Notes: a model not told the origin generated them from the sequence alone. A stretch of 64,000 nt of DNA from Mesorhizobium ventifaucium (GCF_935822925.1 NZ_CAKXZS010000056.1:1-64000), one strand, 5' to 3'; counted from the first letter of the stretch, positions 52,036-63,016 are shown. Translations and numbers: made by a program.

Positions 52036-52656
52036 ATGGAATTCGTCACCACGCGCGAAGAACTGAGAACGATCTACAAGACGCCTCGGCCGACCGACGG
52101 CTCGATCCGCAAGGAATTGAAGGCGCTGGATGGCCACAGCCGTTCCTTCATCGGCAAGAGCCCGTTCGTGCTGATCGGCTCCTCCGACGGCGCCGGCAAT
52201 GCTGATGTGACGCCGAAGGGCGACAGGCCGGGCTTTGCCGCCGTGCTCGACGAGAAGACCATCGCCATCCCCGACCGGCCCGGCAACAACCGGCTCGACA
52301 CGCTGGAGAACATTCTTCTCAACCCTTCGGTAGGCCTGCTCTTCCTAATCCCGGGCATGAACGAGACGCTGCGCGTCAATGGCGACGCCCGCATCACCGT
52401 CGATGCGGCTTTGCGCGAGCGGCTCGCCGTCGACGGCAAGCAGCCGCAAAGCGTCGTCCTGGTGACGGTCAAGGCCGCCTACATGCATTGCGCCAAGGCT
52501 TTCATGCGCTCTGATTTGTGGAAGCCGGAAACCTGGTACGACCGCGCGACGCTGCCGACGCTCGGCCAGATCCTGCGCGACCAGCTGGCGCTCGCCGATT
52601 CGGCCGAGGCGACCGACCGCTGGCTGGACGAAGAATACAAACACACCATGTGGTAA
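52036..52656 (+). CDS. Pyridoxamine 5'-phosphate oxidase-related flavoprotein
   Basis: This 206-residue protein has the PPOX split-barrel: FIGKSPFVLIGSSDGAGNAD, VTPKGDRPGFA and NRLDTLENILLNPSVGLLFL. It resembles the MSMEG_1061-type FMN-dependent group. The substrate is unknown. AAGGAGAGGGC precedes the ATG. Confidence 0.88.
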   Translation: MEFVTTREELRTIYKTPRPTDGSIRKELKALDGHSRSFIGKSPFVLIGSSDGAGNADVTPKGDRPGFAAVLDEKTIAIPDRPGNNRLDTLENILLNPSVGLLFLIPGMNETLRVNGDARITVDAALRERLAVDGKQPQSVVLVTVKAAYMHCAKAFMRSDLWKPETWYDRATLPTLGQILRDQLALADSAEATDRWLDEEYKHTMW

Positions 52657-52727
52657 ATCCGCTCGGTCGCGATCCGCCCGAGAAGGCATAGCAAAGGCCT
52701 CGCTTGGATATTGCTTTGGCGGGCCGC

Positions 52728-53645
52728 TCAAAATGTCTTTGCGCCGTTGACCATCAGCCGGACCATGTAGAGCGAGGTCGTGCCGGCGATGTAGAGGCAG
52801 TTCAGCTTGTTGCCGCCGAACACGCAATTGGCGACGACTTCCGGCACCTTGACCTTGCCGATCAGCGTCCCGTCCGGATCATAGCAATGGATGCCGTCGG
52901 CGGCACTGGTCCAGATTCGGCCATGGTCGTCGAGCCTGAAACCATCGAACAGGCCGGCCGTGCAATCGGCGAAAACCTTTCCGCCGGAGACCTTCTTGCC
53001 GGCCTGGTCGACATCGAACACCCGCATATGCGCCGGATTCTGCCCGCCATGCGTGCGGCCGGTATCGACGACGTAAAGCTTGCTCTCGTCGAGCGAGAAG
53101 GCAAGCCCGTTGGGCCTGACCATGTCGGTGATCACCGCTTCGATCTCACCGGTGCCGGGGTCGGCCCGGTAAACATGGCAGGCGCCGATCTCGCTCTCGG
53201 CCTTGTCGCCCTCATAATCCGTATCGATGCCGTAGGTCGGGTCGGTGAACCAGATCGAACCATCGGACTTGACCACCGCATCGTTGGGCGAATTCAGCCG
53301 CTTGCCGCGCCATCTGTCGGCAATGGTGGTGATCGAGCCGTCGTGCTCGGTGCGGCTGACGCGGCGGCCCGAATGCTCGCAAGTGACCAGCCGGCCCTGC
53401 CGGTCGACGGTGTTGCCGTTGGAATTGCCCGACGGCTGCCGGAACACGCTGACGCTGCCGTCGGTCTCGTCATAACGCAGCATGCGGTTGTTGGGAATGT
53501 CGGACCAGACCACATAACGGCCGGCCGCAAACCAGGCCGGCCCTTCGGCCCACCGGCATCCGGTGAACAGCTTGTCCACCTGCGCGTTGCCGTTGAACAG
53601 CCGCGCAAAGCGCGGATCGAGAATCTCGTAGTCTTCGGCGGGCAT
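52728..53645 (-). CDS. SMP-30/gluconolactonase-family hydrolase
   Basis: This 305-residue six-bladed beta-propeller has the family blocks WAEGPAWFAAGRYVVWSDIP, the metal-site LNSPNDAVVKSDGSIWFTDP and VRPNGLAFSLDESKLYVVDT. The Glu, Asn and Asp calcium ligands lie within these blocks. It probably hydrolyses a sugar lactone. GGGAGGAAACC supports the ATG at 53645. Confidence 0.92.
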   Translation of the reverse strand: MPAEDYEILDPRFARLFNGNAQVDKLFTGCRWAEGPAWFAAGRYVVWSDIPNNRMLRYDETDGSVSVFRQPSGNSNGNTVDRQGRLVTCEHSGRRVSRTEHDGSITTIADRWRGKRLNSPNDAVVKSDGSIWFTDPTYGIDTDYEGDKAESEIGACHVYRADPGTGEIEAVITDMVRPNGLAFSLDESKLYVVDTGRTHGGQNPAHMRVFDVDQAGKKVSGGKVFADCTAGLFDGFRLDDHGRIWTSAADGIHCYDPDGTLIGKVKVPEVVANCVFGGNKLNCLYIAGTTSLYMVRLMVNGAKTF

Positions 53646-53945
53646 GGTTTCCTCCCGGTCATGCAAATCGTTGGTGCCGGCGCGATCAAGCCAGCCGGCG
53701 ATCGATATGGCAAGACCGTTGATATCGGTCTCACCGCATCTTGAGGCATCCGGGCAGGCAACGCCGCGCTTGCTCAGATGACTAGGCCCAATGACGGGGT
53801 ACATGCGCCGTCAACCGGCTATGCGCTCAGTGCAATGGTGCATTGCAACATCTTCTTTTTGCGGCGCATCATAACTATGTCATGCTGCGTATCGATCAGG
53901 GAGGAACAACCTGCCGCAAGAATGCGGCGCAGAAGGAACCTCGCT

Positions 53946-54113
53946 ATGATTTTCGAAAGCCTCATGAGCCGTGCTCGCACCAGCATCGCCAAGCGCCGGC
54001 AATACAACCGCCTCATCGCTGAAATCGACAGCTTTTCCAGCCGCGATCTGGCCGACATGCGCGCCGACCGCAGCGAAATGCTCTACCAGGTCCACAAGCA
54101 GATCTACGGCTGA
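53946..54113 (+). CDS. DUF1127 small protein
   Basis: This 55-residue protein has the pattern YNRLIAEIDSFSSRDLADMRADRSEM, which fits the DUF1127 (YjiS-like) family of small Arg-rich proteins. AAGGAACC precedes the ATG. Members are linked to RNA, phosphate and stress responses in some rhizobia, but the role here is not known. Confidence 0.85.
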   Translation: MIFESLMSRARTSIAKRRQYNRLIAEIDSFSSRDLADMRADRSEMLYQVHKQIYG

Positions 54114-54134
54114 ATCTTCGGTCAACCTTTCACG

Positions 54135-54360
54135 TTCGTCATCCTTGGGCGTAGCGACGCGAAGCGGAGCGAAGACCCAAGGATCCATGCCGTGGCATCT
54201 GCCGAAGAATGCGACGGTCCAGAACAGCCGCTGTTACGCGCGAAATCACGGACCATCGCAAAACAAGCGTTCTGCATCGCTGTGGCGCTCGAAAGCCACG
54301 GCATGGATCCTAGGGTCTTCGCCGCGTCGCTGCGCTCCTTGCTCGCCCTAGGATGACGAA
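54135..54360. mobile_element. MITE-like 226-bp element
   Basis: TTCGTCATCCTTGGGCGTAG at the left end is mirrored by CTCGCCCTAGGATGACGAA at the right end. The inverted repeats extend about 60 bp inward, including GATCCATGCCGTGGC and GCCACGGCATGGATC. No open reading frame for a transposase is present. It fills the space between DUF1127 and ccmG. Confidence 0.8.
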
Positions 54361-54372
54361 AACGGCGGGCCA

Positions 54373-54951
54373 TCAGCCCGGAGCCGCCAGCGCTTTTTCG
54401 ATTTCGGGCAGCAGCAGCGTCTGTGCCGAGCCCGGCGTCAGCGGGCCGACATGCTTGTAGGCGATCTTGCCGTCCTTGCCGACGACGAAGGTTTCCGGCA
54501 CGCCGTAGACCCCCCAGTCGATTGCCGCCCGCCCCGCCGCGTCGACGCCGATCGCCTGGAACGGGTTGCCGAGATTGCCGAGGAACCGGCGGGCGTTTTC
54601 CGGCTGGTCCTTGTAGTTGAGCGCGGCCATGACGAAGCGCTTGTCCTGTGACAGTGCCAGCAGCACCGGATGTTCGTCGCGGCATGGCCCGCACCAGGAC
54701 GCGAAGACGTTGACCAGTGTGACCTTGCCGGCGAACTGACTGGAATCGAGCCCGGGCAGATTCATGCCCTCAAGCGCCGGCAGATTGGTCTGCGGCGCCG
54801 GCAGGCCGATCAGCGCCGATGGCACTTCCGAAGTGTCGCGGCCGGACAGCAGCTGCGTCAGGAACAATCCCGCCAGCCCGAGGAAAATCAGCAGCGGCAA
54901 CAGCACGATCAGGCGCCGCCCGCGCGCCGGCGTCTCCGTTTCCATGCTCAT
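54373..54951 (-). CDS. ccmG: Thiol:disulfide interchange protein CcmG (DsbE)
   Basis: This membrane-anchored thioredoxin reduces apocytochrome c for heme attachment. It has 192 residues. An N-terminal helix (LIVLLPLLIFLGLAGLFLTQ) precedes a thioredoxin fold with active site FASWCGPCRDEHP and the cis-Pro loop YGVPETFVVGKDG. The ATG at 54951 overlaps the ccmD stop by four bases. Confidence 0.95.
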   Translation of the reverse strand: MSMETETPARGRRLIVLLPLLIFLGLAGLFLTQLLSGRDTSEVPSALIGLPAPQTNLPALEGMNLPGLDSSQFAGKVTLVNVFASWCGPCRDEHPVLLALSQDKRFVMAALNYKDQPENARRFLGNLGNPFQAIGVDAAGRAAIDWGVYGVPETFVVGKDGKIAYKHVGPLTPGSAQTLLLPEIEKALAAPG

Positions 54952-55115
54952 GATTTCCCCGCCTTGTCGGAGCGCCGCCGCACGCCGGACGCTTCCAGCT
55001 CGGCGAGGTCCCTCTTTCGTGCCCGCTGGTCGAACAGGATCCAGCCGATCAGCCCGGCCAGCACCACGGCCGTGATGGCATAAGCAGCGGTCACATAGAG
55101 CGCATGCGCGCTCAT
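54948..55115 (-). CDS. ccmD: Heme exporter protein CcmD
   Basis: This 55-residue single-helix protein (HALYVTAAYAITAVVLAGLI...) with a charged C-terminal tail fits CcmD, which stabilises CcmE with CcmABC. It ends in an ATGA overlap with ccmG. GGAGG lies ten bases before the ATG. Upstream, where ccmC is expected, there are only 145 bp of non-coding sequence before ccmB. Confidence 0.88.
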   Translation of the reverse strand: MSAHALYVTAAYAITAVVLAGLIGWILFDQRARKRDLAELEASGVRRRSDKAGKS

Positions 55116-55260
55116 AGGGGTCGCGCCTCCGGTGCAAAGCCTTTCAGCCGGACCATTTCGCTTCGTTCCAACATGCCTTCCCTTAACCTTGCGCCATCGG
55201 CTTCGCAATCGACAGCAGCGCCGCAGCCTTTGACGCCATCACGAACGATGGCCGGCCACA
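55116..55260. other. Gap where ccmC would be expected
   Basis: The usual order is ccmA-ccmB-ccmC-ccmD-ccmG. Only 145 bp separate ccmB and ccmD, far less than the roughly 750 bp of ccmC. No fragment of the WGTWW-type heme-handling motif was recognised. The ccmC function must be encoded elsewhere or be missing. Confidence 0.6.
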
Positions 55261-55926
55261 TCAGTCCGTTCCATGGCGCAGCGCCAATGCTGCCGCAACC
55301 GGCCCCAGCACGGCAAGAAACAAGGTCAGCGCGGCAAGAATGAGGAAGGGCTGCAGAAACGGATCAGGGTTCGCCACCGCGCCATAGCTTGCCGAGACGC
55401 CGAAGATCAGCACCGGGATGGTCAGCGGCAGCACCAGCACCGAGATCAGCAGCCCGCCGCGCGGCAGCGCCACCGCTACCGCCGCACCGGCAGCGCCGAT
55501 GAAGGTAATCGCCGGCGTGCCGACCAGAAGGGTCAGCGCCGTGGCGCCGATGCCGATCGGCGCCATATTCATGAACAGGCCGAGCAAGGGTGTCGCGATG
55601 ACCAGCGGCAGCACGCTTCCCGCCCAATGCGCCAGGCATTTCGTCAGCACGGTCAGCGCCAGCATCTGCCGGTCGTCGCCGAGCACCAGCAGATCGAGCG
55701 AGCCGTCCTCCCGGTCTGCCTGGAACAATCGGTCGAGGCCGAGCAGGCAAGCCAGCAAGGCACCGATCCACAGGATCGCCGGGCCGATGCGGGCAAGCAG
55801 ATTGAGGTCCGGCCCGACGCCGAAGGGGATCGTGGCGATCACCGCGAGAAAGAAGATCACGCCGGTCAGCGCCCCGCCGCCGGCCCGGATACTGAGGCGG
55901 ATGTCGCGCAGGAAGAGGGACCACAT
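55261..55926 (-). CDS. ccmB: Heme exporter protein CcmB
   Basis: This 221-residue permease with six helices partners the CcmA ATPase in cytochrome c maturation. Family features are LFLRDIRLSIRAGG at the N terminus, RLFQADREDGSLDLLVL after the second helix, and LGDDRQMLALTVLTKCLAHW. The ATG at 55926 gives the standard family N terminus. A large inverted repeat separates it from ccmA. Confidence 0.94.
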   Translation of the reverse strand: MWSLFLRDIRLSIRAGGGALTGVIFFLAVIATIPFGVGPDLNLLARIGPAILWIGALLACLLGLDRLFQADREDGSLDLLVLGDDRQMLALTVLTKCLAHWAGSVLPLVIATPLLGLFMNMAPIGIGATALTLLVGTPAITFIGAAGAAVAVALPRGGLLISVLVLPLTIPVLIFGVSASYGAVANPDPFLQPFLILAALTLFLAVLGPVAAALALRHGTD

Positions 55927-55973
55927 TACGATGCGGTCCCTTGTCGGTGGCAAGGCGAAACGTGGAGTTCCTT

Positions 55974-56153
55974 CGCGCCCCCCTCTGTCCTGCCCTCTTT
56001 GCCACCACTTGGCATCTCCCCCACGAGGGGGGAGATTGGCAGCTTCACCGCGGGCGCCCAATTTGCAACGTTGAAAATTGGCGAAAGCGGAGGCGACGGC
56101 CAATCTCCCCCCAAGGGGGGGAGATGTCCGGCAGGACAGAGGGGGGCGCCGTG
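55974..56153. repeat. Large inverted-repeat element between ccmA and ccmB (family D)
   Basis: Left terminus GCGCCCCCCTCTGTCCTGCC and CTCCCCCACGAGGGGGGAGA are mirrored by right terminus CTCCCCCCAAGGGGGGGAGA and GGCAGGACAGAGGGGGGCGC. The centre, AAAATTGGCGAAAGC, is shared with family C elements. It sits inside a protein-coding operon, so it would be transcribed. Confidence 0.88.
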
Positions 56154-56164
56154 GAACGCCGACA

Positions 56165-56773
56165 TCAATCGACCTCCCCCATCCTCAATTCTGTCGCTCC
56201 TTCAATTCCCAGCGGCAGATGCGTGGCTGCGACAATCATCCCTCCCTCATCAAGATGCTTTGTCATCAGCTCGCCGAATCGCTCCTCCGAAGCCTTGTCC
56301 AGCCCGGCCGTAGGCTCGTCGAGCAGCCACAGCGGCCGGCGGCTGACCAGCAGTTTTGCGATCGCCGCGCGGCGGCGTTGCCCGGTGGAGAGATAGCCGA
56401 ACGGCAGATGGCCGATACCATCAAGCCCGACCATTGCCAGCGCCTGTTCGGCGCTCAAAAAATCCGCGCCCGAAAAGTCGCGCCAGAAGCGCAGATTTTC
56501 CGCCACGCTCAGCGCCGTCTTCATCGCGTTCTGGTGGCCGAGATAGTGGCAGGCTGAGGCGACCGAGGGAAAATCCTCAGCCCCGCCTTCGATAAGCAAA
56601 CGGCCTGCCGCCACCGGCAGCAACCCGGCGACCACCCTGAGCAGTGTCGATTTTCCCGCGCCGTTCGGCCCGGTGACGATCAGCGCCTGGCCTTTGCCAA
56701 GGGCAAAGTTGATGCCGGAAAAAACCGCCTCGCCGCCGCGTTCGCCGCCCAGATTTTCGGCGATCATCCGCAT
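56165..56773 (-). CDS. ccmA: Heme exporter ATP-binding protein CcmA
   Basis: This ABC ATPase drives release of heme-loaded CcmE. It has 202 residues. Walker A is VTGPNGAGKSTLLRVVAG, the ABC signature LSTGQRRRAAIAKLL, and Walker B WLLDEPTAGLD. ATGs at 56773 and 56767 are both possible. The first matches the usual MR.IAENL start, while the second is better spaced from AAGGA. It is the first gene of the leftward ccm operon. Confidence 0.95.
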   Translation of the reverse strand: MRMIAENLGGERGGEAVFSGINFALGKGQALIVTGPNGAGKSTLLRVVAGLLPVAAGRLLIEGGAEDFPSVASACHYLGHQNAMKTALSVAENLRFWRDFSGADFLSAEQALAMVGLDGIGHLPFGYLSTGQRRRAAIAKLLVSRRPLWLLDEPTAGLDKASEERFGELMTKHLDEGGMIVAATHLPLGIEGATELRMGEVD

Positions 56774-56840
56774 TCCTTGCCCGTCCCGAAAACGCCGCTT
56801 CACGGCAGCTGCCGCATCGCACAAAATAGCCTTTCGACTG

Positions 56841-56857
56841 TCTAGAACTATTCCAGG
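56841..56857. promoter_or_regulatory. Candidate Irr (ICE) operator between ccmA and acnA
   Basis: TCTAGAACTATTCCAGG is an imperfect palindrome matching the iron-control element TTTAGAA-N3-TTCTAAA at 10 of 14 arm positions. Both flanking genes, ccmA and acnA, encode heme- or iron-sulfur-related functions and have been predicted as members of alphaproteobacterial Irr regulons. The match is partial. Confidence 0.4.
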
Positions 56858-57058
56858 AAATTCTCTATATGCGGGGCATCCGTGCCAGCGGTCGGCACGG
56901 GAAGCGAATTAGCGCCGAACCAGCGCACGCGCCGCCTTGAACGGCTCGGGTTGGCTGGGAACGGACAGCGGAAATGGCCGTACCCGCACCTTTGCGCGTG
57001 ATTGCATGCCATCGGCGTCCGTTCCCTTTCAGGCTGAACAGACAAGGACGGATCGCAC

Positions 57059-59749
<2,691 letters not shown>

Positions 59750-59754
59750 TGTGA

Positions 59755-59829
59755 AGGGAGTAGGGCAGTAAGACAGTAGGGAAAACAATACCTACTGCCC
59801 TACTGCCCTACTGCCCTACTGCCCTACTG
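59755..59829. repeat. Inverted G-rich 8-nt repeat between convergent acnA and ceramidase genes
   Basis: The left side reads GGGAGTAGGGCAGTAAGACA. The right side is five copies of CCTACTGC. Together they form a stem-loop that may act as a bidirectional terminator. The right end encodes the last residues and stop (Ala-Val-Gly-Gln-TAG) of the leftward gene. Confidence 0.88.
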
Positions 59830-60490
59830 CTTTTCCCTTGCCGAACCGCGCCGCCGCCGCCAGCAGCACGCCGAGCATCAGCCCGTTGAGGATGTGCCAC
59901 AGGAAATGCGTGCCGAGCGGGAAGCTGCCGCAGACCAGCGGATCGATCGTCCTGAAGATGACCGACACGACGAAGATCGCCGAGCCCGCCAGATTGTACC
60001 AGCCGGCGCGGTTGCCGCTCGCCGCCACCCAGGCGCCGAAGAAGGCGAGCGCCAGGAAGGGCGGCAGATAGCCGGTCGTGCCGTTCGATGCCTGGCGCAG
60101 CCAGTCCGGCACGGCCCAGGTCAACAACCCGGTGACCGCATAAAAGGCGACGAAGATGGCGATCGCCTTGCCCCATTTCATGCCGAGGAAATGGCGCAGG
60201 TTGAACAGCGTGTAGGCCAGCGTGAACCCGGCGATCGGCAGGACGTCGGCCCAGACCGTGACATGGTTGGCAAAGGTGTGGAACAGCGCCGAGCCGATGC
60301 CGATCGCCACCACCCACCAGGCCAGCATTTCGGCGTAGATGCCTGTGCCACGCCGGCGCACCTCTCGAACACCCCACAGCCCGGCGACAAGAAAAGCCAT
60401 ATTGGTCAGTGCATTGACCGGCTCGGCCCAGAACTCCGGCCCGGCCCGCTCGCAGTACAGGTCGATCGGCGTCAGGAGAGTTTGCCACAT
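59816..60490 (-). CDS. Ceramidase-family (alkaline ceramidase/CREST) membrane protein
   Basis: This 224-residue membrane protein has about seven helices. Family features are DLYCERAGPEFWAEPVNALT at the N terminus, GSALFHTFANHVTVWADVLP and GTHFLWHILNGLMLG, which contain the metal-binding His and Asp residues. The substrate in bacteria is unknown and need not be ceramide. The last codons lie in the G-rich repeat. Confidence 0.85.
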   Translation of the reverse strand: MWQTLLTPIDLYCERAGPEFWAEPVNALTNMAFLVAGLWGVREVRRRGTGIYAEMLAWWVVAIGIGSALFHTFANHVTVWADVLPIAGFTLAYTLFNLRHFLGMKWGKAIAIFVAFYAVTGLLTWAVPDWLRQASNGTTGYLPPFLALAFFGAWVAASGNRAGWYNLAGSAIFVVSVIFRTIDPLVCGSFPLGTHFLWHILNGLMLGVLLAAAARFGKGKAVGQ

Positions 60491-60666
60491 GCTGATGTTG
60501 CCCGAATCGGTTTCTATCTCGAAGTGTAGCCCGTCCTGTTGCGCCCTTGCAGTTGGTTGCAGCGCAAAGTTTCACCGCAACGTGACTTCCCGTTGACTGC
60601 CGCTTCTGCCACATATTTTGCCAATCAGAACAAAGCCGGCCATCACCGGCGGGAGTCGAAACGGCC

Positions 60667-61461
60667 ATGACACCTCGAAGACCATTGCGGCTTGCGGCAT
60701 TTGCGCTGGCCCTCTCGGTGCTTGCCGACGCTGGACTTGCCGGAAATGCGCTTGCCGGCGGGGCCGACCGTTCACGGACAGATAAATCCTTGTCCGGCCA
60801 GCCCCTGGGCGTGGTCGAGCTCTTCACCAGCCAGGGTTGCAGTTCCTGCCTGCCGGCCGATGCGTTTTTCGCCGAGCTTGCCGCCAAAGAGAACATCGTC
60901 GCGCTCGCCTATCACGTCGACTACTGGGATTATCTCGGTTGGAAGGACACGCTGAGTCGCAAGGAGAACACCGAGCGGCAGTATGAGTATATGCGTGCCT
61001 TCGGCAGCCGCTCGGTCTATACGCCGCAGGCCGTCATCAATGGCCGCAGCCATGTCAACGGCGCCCGCCGCGAGGAAGTCGACGGCGCGCTCGCCCGCAT
61101 GGAAACATCCGGCGAAGGCATGCGGGTCAGCATCAACGTCAGCCGGACCAGCGATCGCGTCATCATCGACGCCGGCGATGCCGGGAGCGGCCCCAGCGAT
61201 GCCCATGTCGTCATTGTCTATTTCGACCCGCCGCAGACGATCAAGATCGGCAAGGGCGAAAACACCGGCCGCAGCATGACCTACTGGAACGCCGTCTCCG
61301 GCATCCAGACCGCCGGCATGTGGCACGGCAAGGCGCAGCGCTACGAATTGCCGATGAGCGTGATTACCAAGAAAGGCGGCTGCGCCGTGCTGCTGCAATC
61401 GGTGGGCAAGGACGGCATGCCGGGCCCCATCCTGGGCGCCGCCTTGATCCACAAGCCTTGA
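60667..61461 (+). CDS. DUF1223 secreted thioredoxin-like protein
   Basis: This 264-residue protein has a signal peptide (LRLAAFALALSVLADAGLAG). The family motif VVELFTSQGCSSCLPADAFF carries a CxxC pair, followed by YHVDYWDYLGWKDTLSRKEN and VYTPQAVINGR. DUF1223 has a thioredoxin-like fold, and its role is unassigned. It is a single gene. Confidence 0.9.
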   Translation: MTPRRPLRLAAFALALSVLADAGLAGNALAGGADRSRTDKSLSGQPLGVVELFTSQGCSSCLPADAFFAELAAKENIVALAYHVDYWDYLGWKDTLSRKENTERQYEYMRAFGSRSVYTPQAVINGRSHVNGARREEVDGALARMETSGEGMRVSINVSRTSDRVIIDAGDAGSGPSDAHVVIVYFDPPQTIKIGKGENTGRSMTYWNAVSGIQTAGMWHGKAQRYELPMSVITKKGGCAVLLQSVGKDGMPGPILGAALIHKP

Positions 61462-61471
61462 ACGGGAACCT

Positions 61472-61538
61472 CTCCTTCTCCCCTTGTGGGGCCCGAAGGG
61501 GCGGGCGAGGCCTTCGGACCCCACAAGGGAGAAGGGAA
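61472..61538. repeat. CTTCTCCCCTTGTGGGG palindrome (family F, copy 2)
   Basis: CCTTCTCCCCTTGTGGGGCC is mirrored by GGACCCCACAAGGGAGAAGG around CCGAAGGGGCGGGCGAGGCC. It begins ten bases after the DUF1223 stop codon and could act as its transcript end, although no T-run follows. Confidence 0.8.
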
Positions 61539-61561
61539 GGCCGCGCGCATTCACTCGGCCA

Positions 61562-61596
61562 ATAAAAAACCGACGTCAGCTTGCTTCTGACGCCGG
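61562..61596 (-). terminator. Orphan Rho-independent terminator on the minus strand
   Basis: Read leftward, CCGGCGTCAG...CTGACGTCGG is followed by TTTTTTA. It is strong, but no intact leftward gene lies upstream of it. The nearest is separated by a rightward gene at 61941. Confidence 0.75.
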
Positions 61597-61902
61597 TCAT
61601 TTAGGTTTTGGGATCGTCGCACTCGATTTCTCCAAGGGAAAAACCGAGGTTGGTTCGATCCGACGCAGACCCGTGGGCGGGGGGCTTGGGGTTTACGAGC
61701 CAGTGCCGGACCGAACCGTCTCAGGCAACGCCTGTAAATTCGTCGGAGATTGGGGCATTAGCGCGGATAAAACAAGGCAGAATTGTGGCGAAGCATCACC
61801 AATTCCAACGGGCGTTTTTATAAATGTGACTGGACACCGCGGAAACGGTGCGCCGCCAGCCTTTGCCCAGCTGGGCTTGCAATTCCATGGCGAAAGCGCC
61901 AA
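61597..61902 (-). pseudogene. Possible gene remnant or small RNA upstream of the orphan terminator
   Basis: The frame ending at 61597 closes with RRIEPTSVFPLEKSSATIPK and stop directly before the terminator, as a gene end would. An in-frame TAA at 61693-61695 and lower GC content upstream argue against an intact gene. The stretch could instead encode a small RNA. The rest of 61462-61940 shows no other gene. Confidence 0.35.
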
Positions 61903-61940
61903 CTTTGATTAGTGTAAGATTCAGTCGAAGGGATCGAGGC

Positions 61941-62327
61941 ATGACTGATCACGGCAGTGGGACGGAGGATGGGGACGCATCCGCAATACTGATCCCGCTG
62001 CATGAGGCAAGACGCGAACGCCTCGACCAGCCGGTGCGGTTCGACCGGCGTGAATTGGACCAGATCCTGAGGCTTTACGGGCGGATGGTCGCCGCCAATG
62101 AATGGCGCGACTACGCCATCGACCATCTTGCCGACCGCGCCGTCTTTTCCGTCTTCCGTCGCACCAGCGAGGTGCCGCTGTTCCAGATCGTCAAGGATCC
62201 GAAGCTGGCGCGCCGGCAAGGCGCTTTCGCCGTCATTGCCGCCGGCGGCCGCATCCTCAAGCGCGGCCAGGAACTTGGCCGCGTGCTTGGCGTCTTCGAC
62301 CGCACGCTGAAATTGGTGGAGGCCTAA
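61941..62327 (+). CDS. DUF2794 domain protein
   Basis: This 128-residue protein carries VRFDRRELDQILRLYGRMVA, EWRDYAIDHLADRAVFSVFR and PLFQIVKDPKLARRQGAFAV. These fit the alphaproteobacterial DUF2794 family of unknown function. A purine-rich AAGGGATCGAGGC precedes the ATG. It converges with the acetyltransferase at 62328 with no spacer. Confidence 0.88.
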   Translation: MTDHGSGTEDGDASAILIPLHEARRERLDQPVRFDRRELDQILRLYGRMVAANEWRDYAIDHLADRAVFSVFRRTSEVPLFQIVKDPKLARRQGAFAVIAAGGRILKRGQELGRVLGVFDRTLKLVEA

Positions 62328-62900
62328 TTACTTGTTTTGCTGGCGGAATCTCCGTTCCGGCAGTGAGTTGGGATCGGGCGGAACCAGAGACCCGGCATTG
62401 ATCGGCAGTTGCATGAACACCGTGTCCAGCCAGCGTCCGTGCTTGTAGCCGGAGCCTTCCAGACGGCCCGAATGGCGAAAGTCGAGCTTTTCATGCAGCC
62501 GGACCGAGGCACTGTCCGGCCGACCGTCGCCGATCACCGCGATGATCTGGCGGAAGCCCGCCGCCTCGGCCGCCTCGATTAGCCCTTGCATTAGCTTCAG
62601 CCCGATGCCATGGCCCGTGGCCTCGGGCGCGACATAGACCGAGTCTTCGACGATGAACCGGTACGCAGGCCGCGCCCGGAAGGGGCCGGCATAGGCATAG
62701 CCGAGCACGATGCCGTCTTTTTCCGCCACCAGATAGGGAAAGCCGCCCGCTATCAAACTGTCGAAGCGCTCGCCCATCTCGGCACGATCAGGCGGCTCCA
62801 GTTCGTAGCTCGCCGTGCCGTGGGTCACCGCATCGGCATAGATATCGGTGATCCGGTCGAGATCGGCCAATGTCGCGCCGCGTATCGTGATGCTGCTCAT
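62328..62900 (-). CDS. GNAT N-acetyltransferase, phosphinothricin acetyltransferase-like
   Basis: This 190-residue protein has the Pat/Bar layout: IYADAVTHGTASYELEPPD near the N terminus, AGPFRARPAYRFIVEDSVYV, the acetyl-CoA motif ATGHGIGLKLMQGLIEAAEA, and HEKLDFRHSGRLEGSGYKHG. Members acetylate methionine derivatives, phosphinothricin or other amines. The actual substrate is not predictable. Confidence 0.88.
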   Translation of the reverse strand: MSSITIRGATLADLDRITDIYADAVTHGTASYELEPPDRAEMGERFDSLIAGGFPYLVAEKDGIVLGYAYAGPFRARPAYRFIVEDSVYVAPEATGHGIGLKLMQGLIEAAEAAGFRQIIAVIGDGRPDSASVRLHEKLDFRHSGRLEGSGYKHGRWLDTVFMQLPINAGSLVPPDPNSLPERRFRQQNK

Positions 62901-62953
62901 AATTTATGCAAGCCGTCCATCTGCCTTCTATCACAGCAAAGGCCGGCATAAAA

Positions 62954-62983
62954 GGAAAGGGCGGCCGTTGGGCCGCCCTTTCC
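62954..62983 (-). terminator. Rho-independent terminator of the Bax inhibitor-1 gene
   Basis: Read leftward, GGGCGGCC and GGCCGCCC form a stem followed by TTTCCTTTTATG. It lies about 35 nt past the stop codon of the gene at 63017. Confidence 0.8.
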
Positions 62984-63016
62984 AAATTCGCTGGTCCACA
63001 GACGCAGGGACCGTTT

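Noticed and set aside
61597..61902. Candidate tmRNA, 6S or SRP RNA
   Set aside because: I compared the stretch with remembered consensus elements of these RNAs and found none, so only an unidentified remnant or small RNA was reported.
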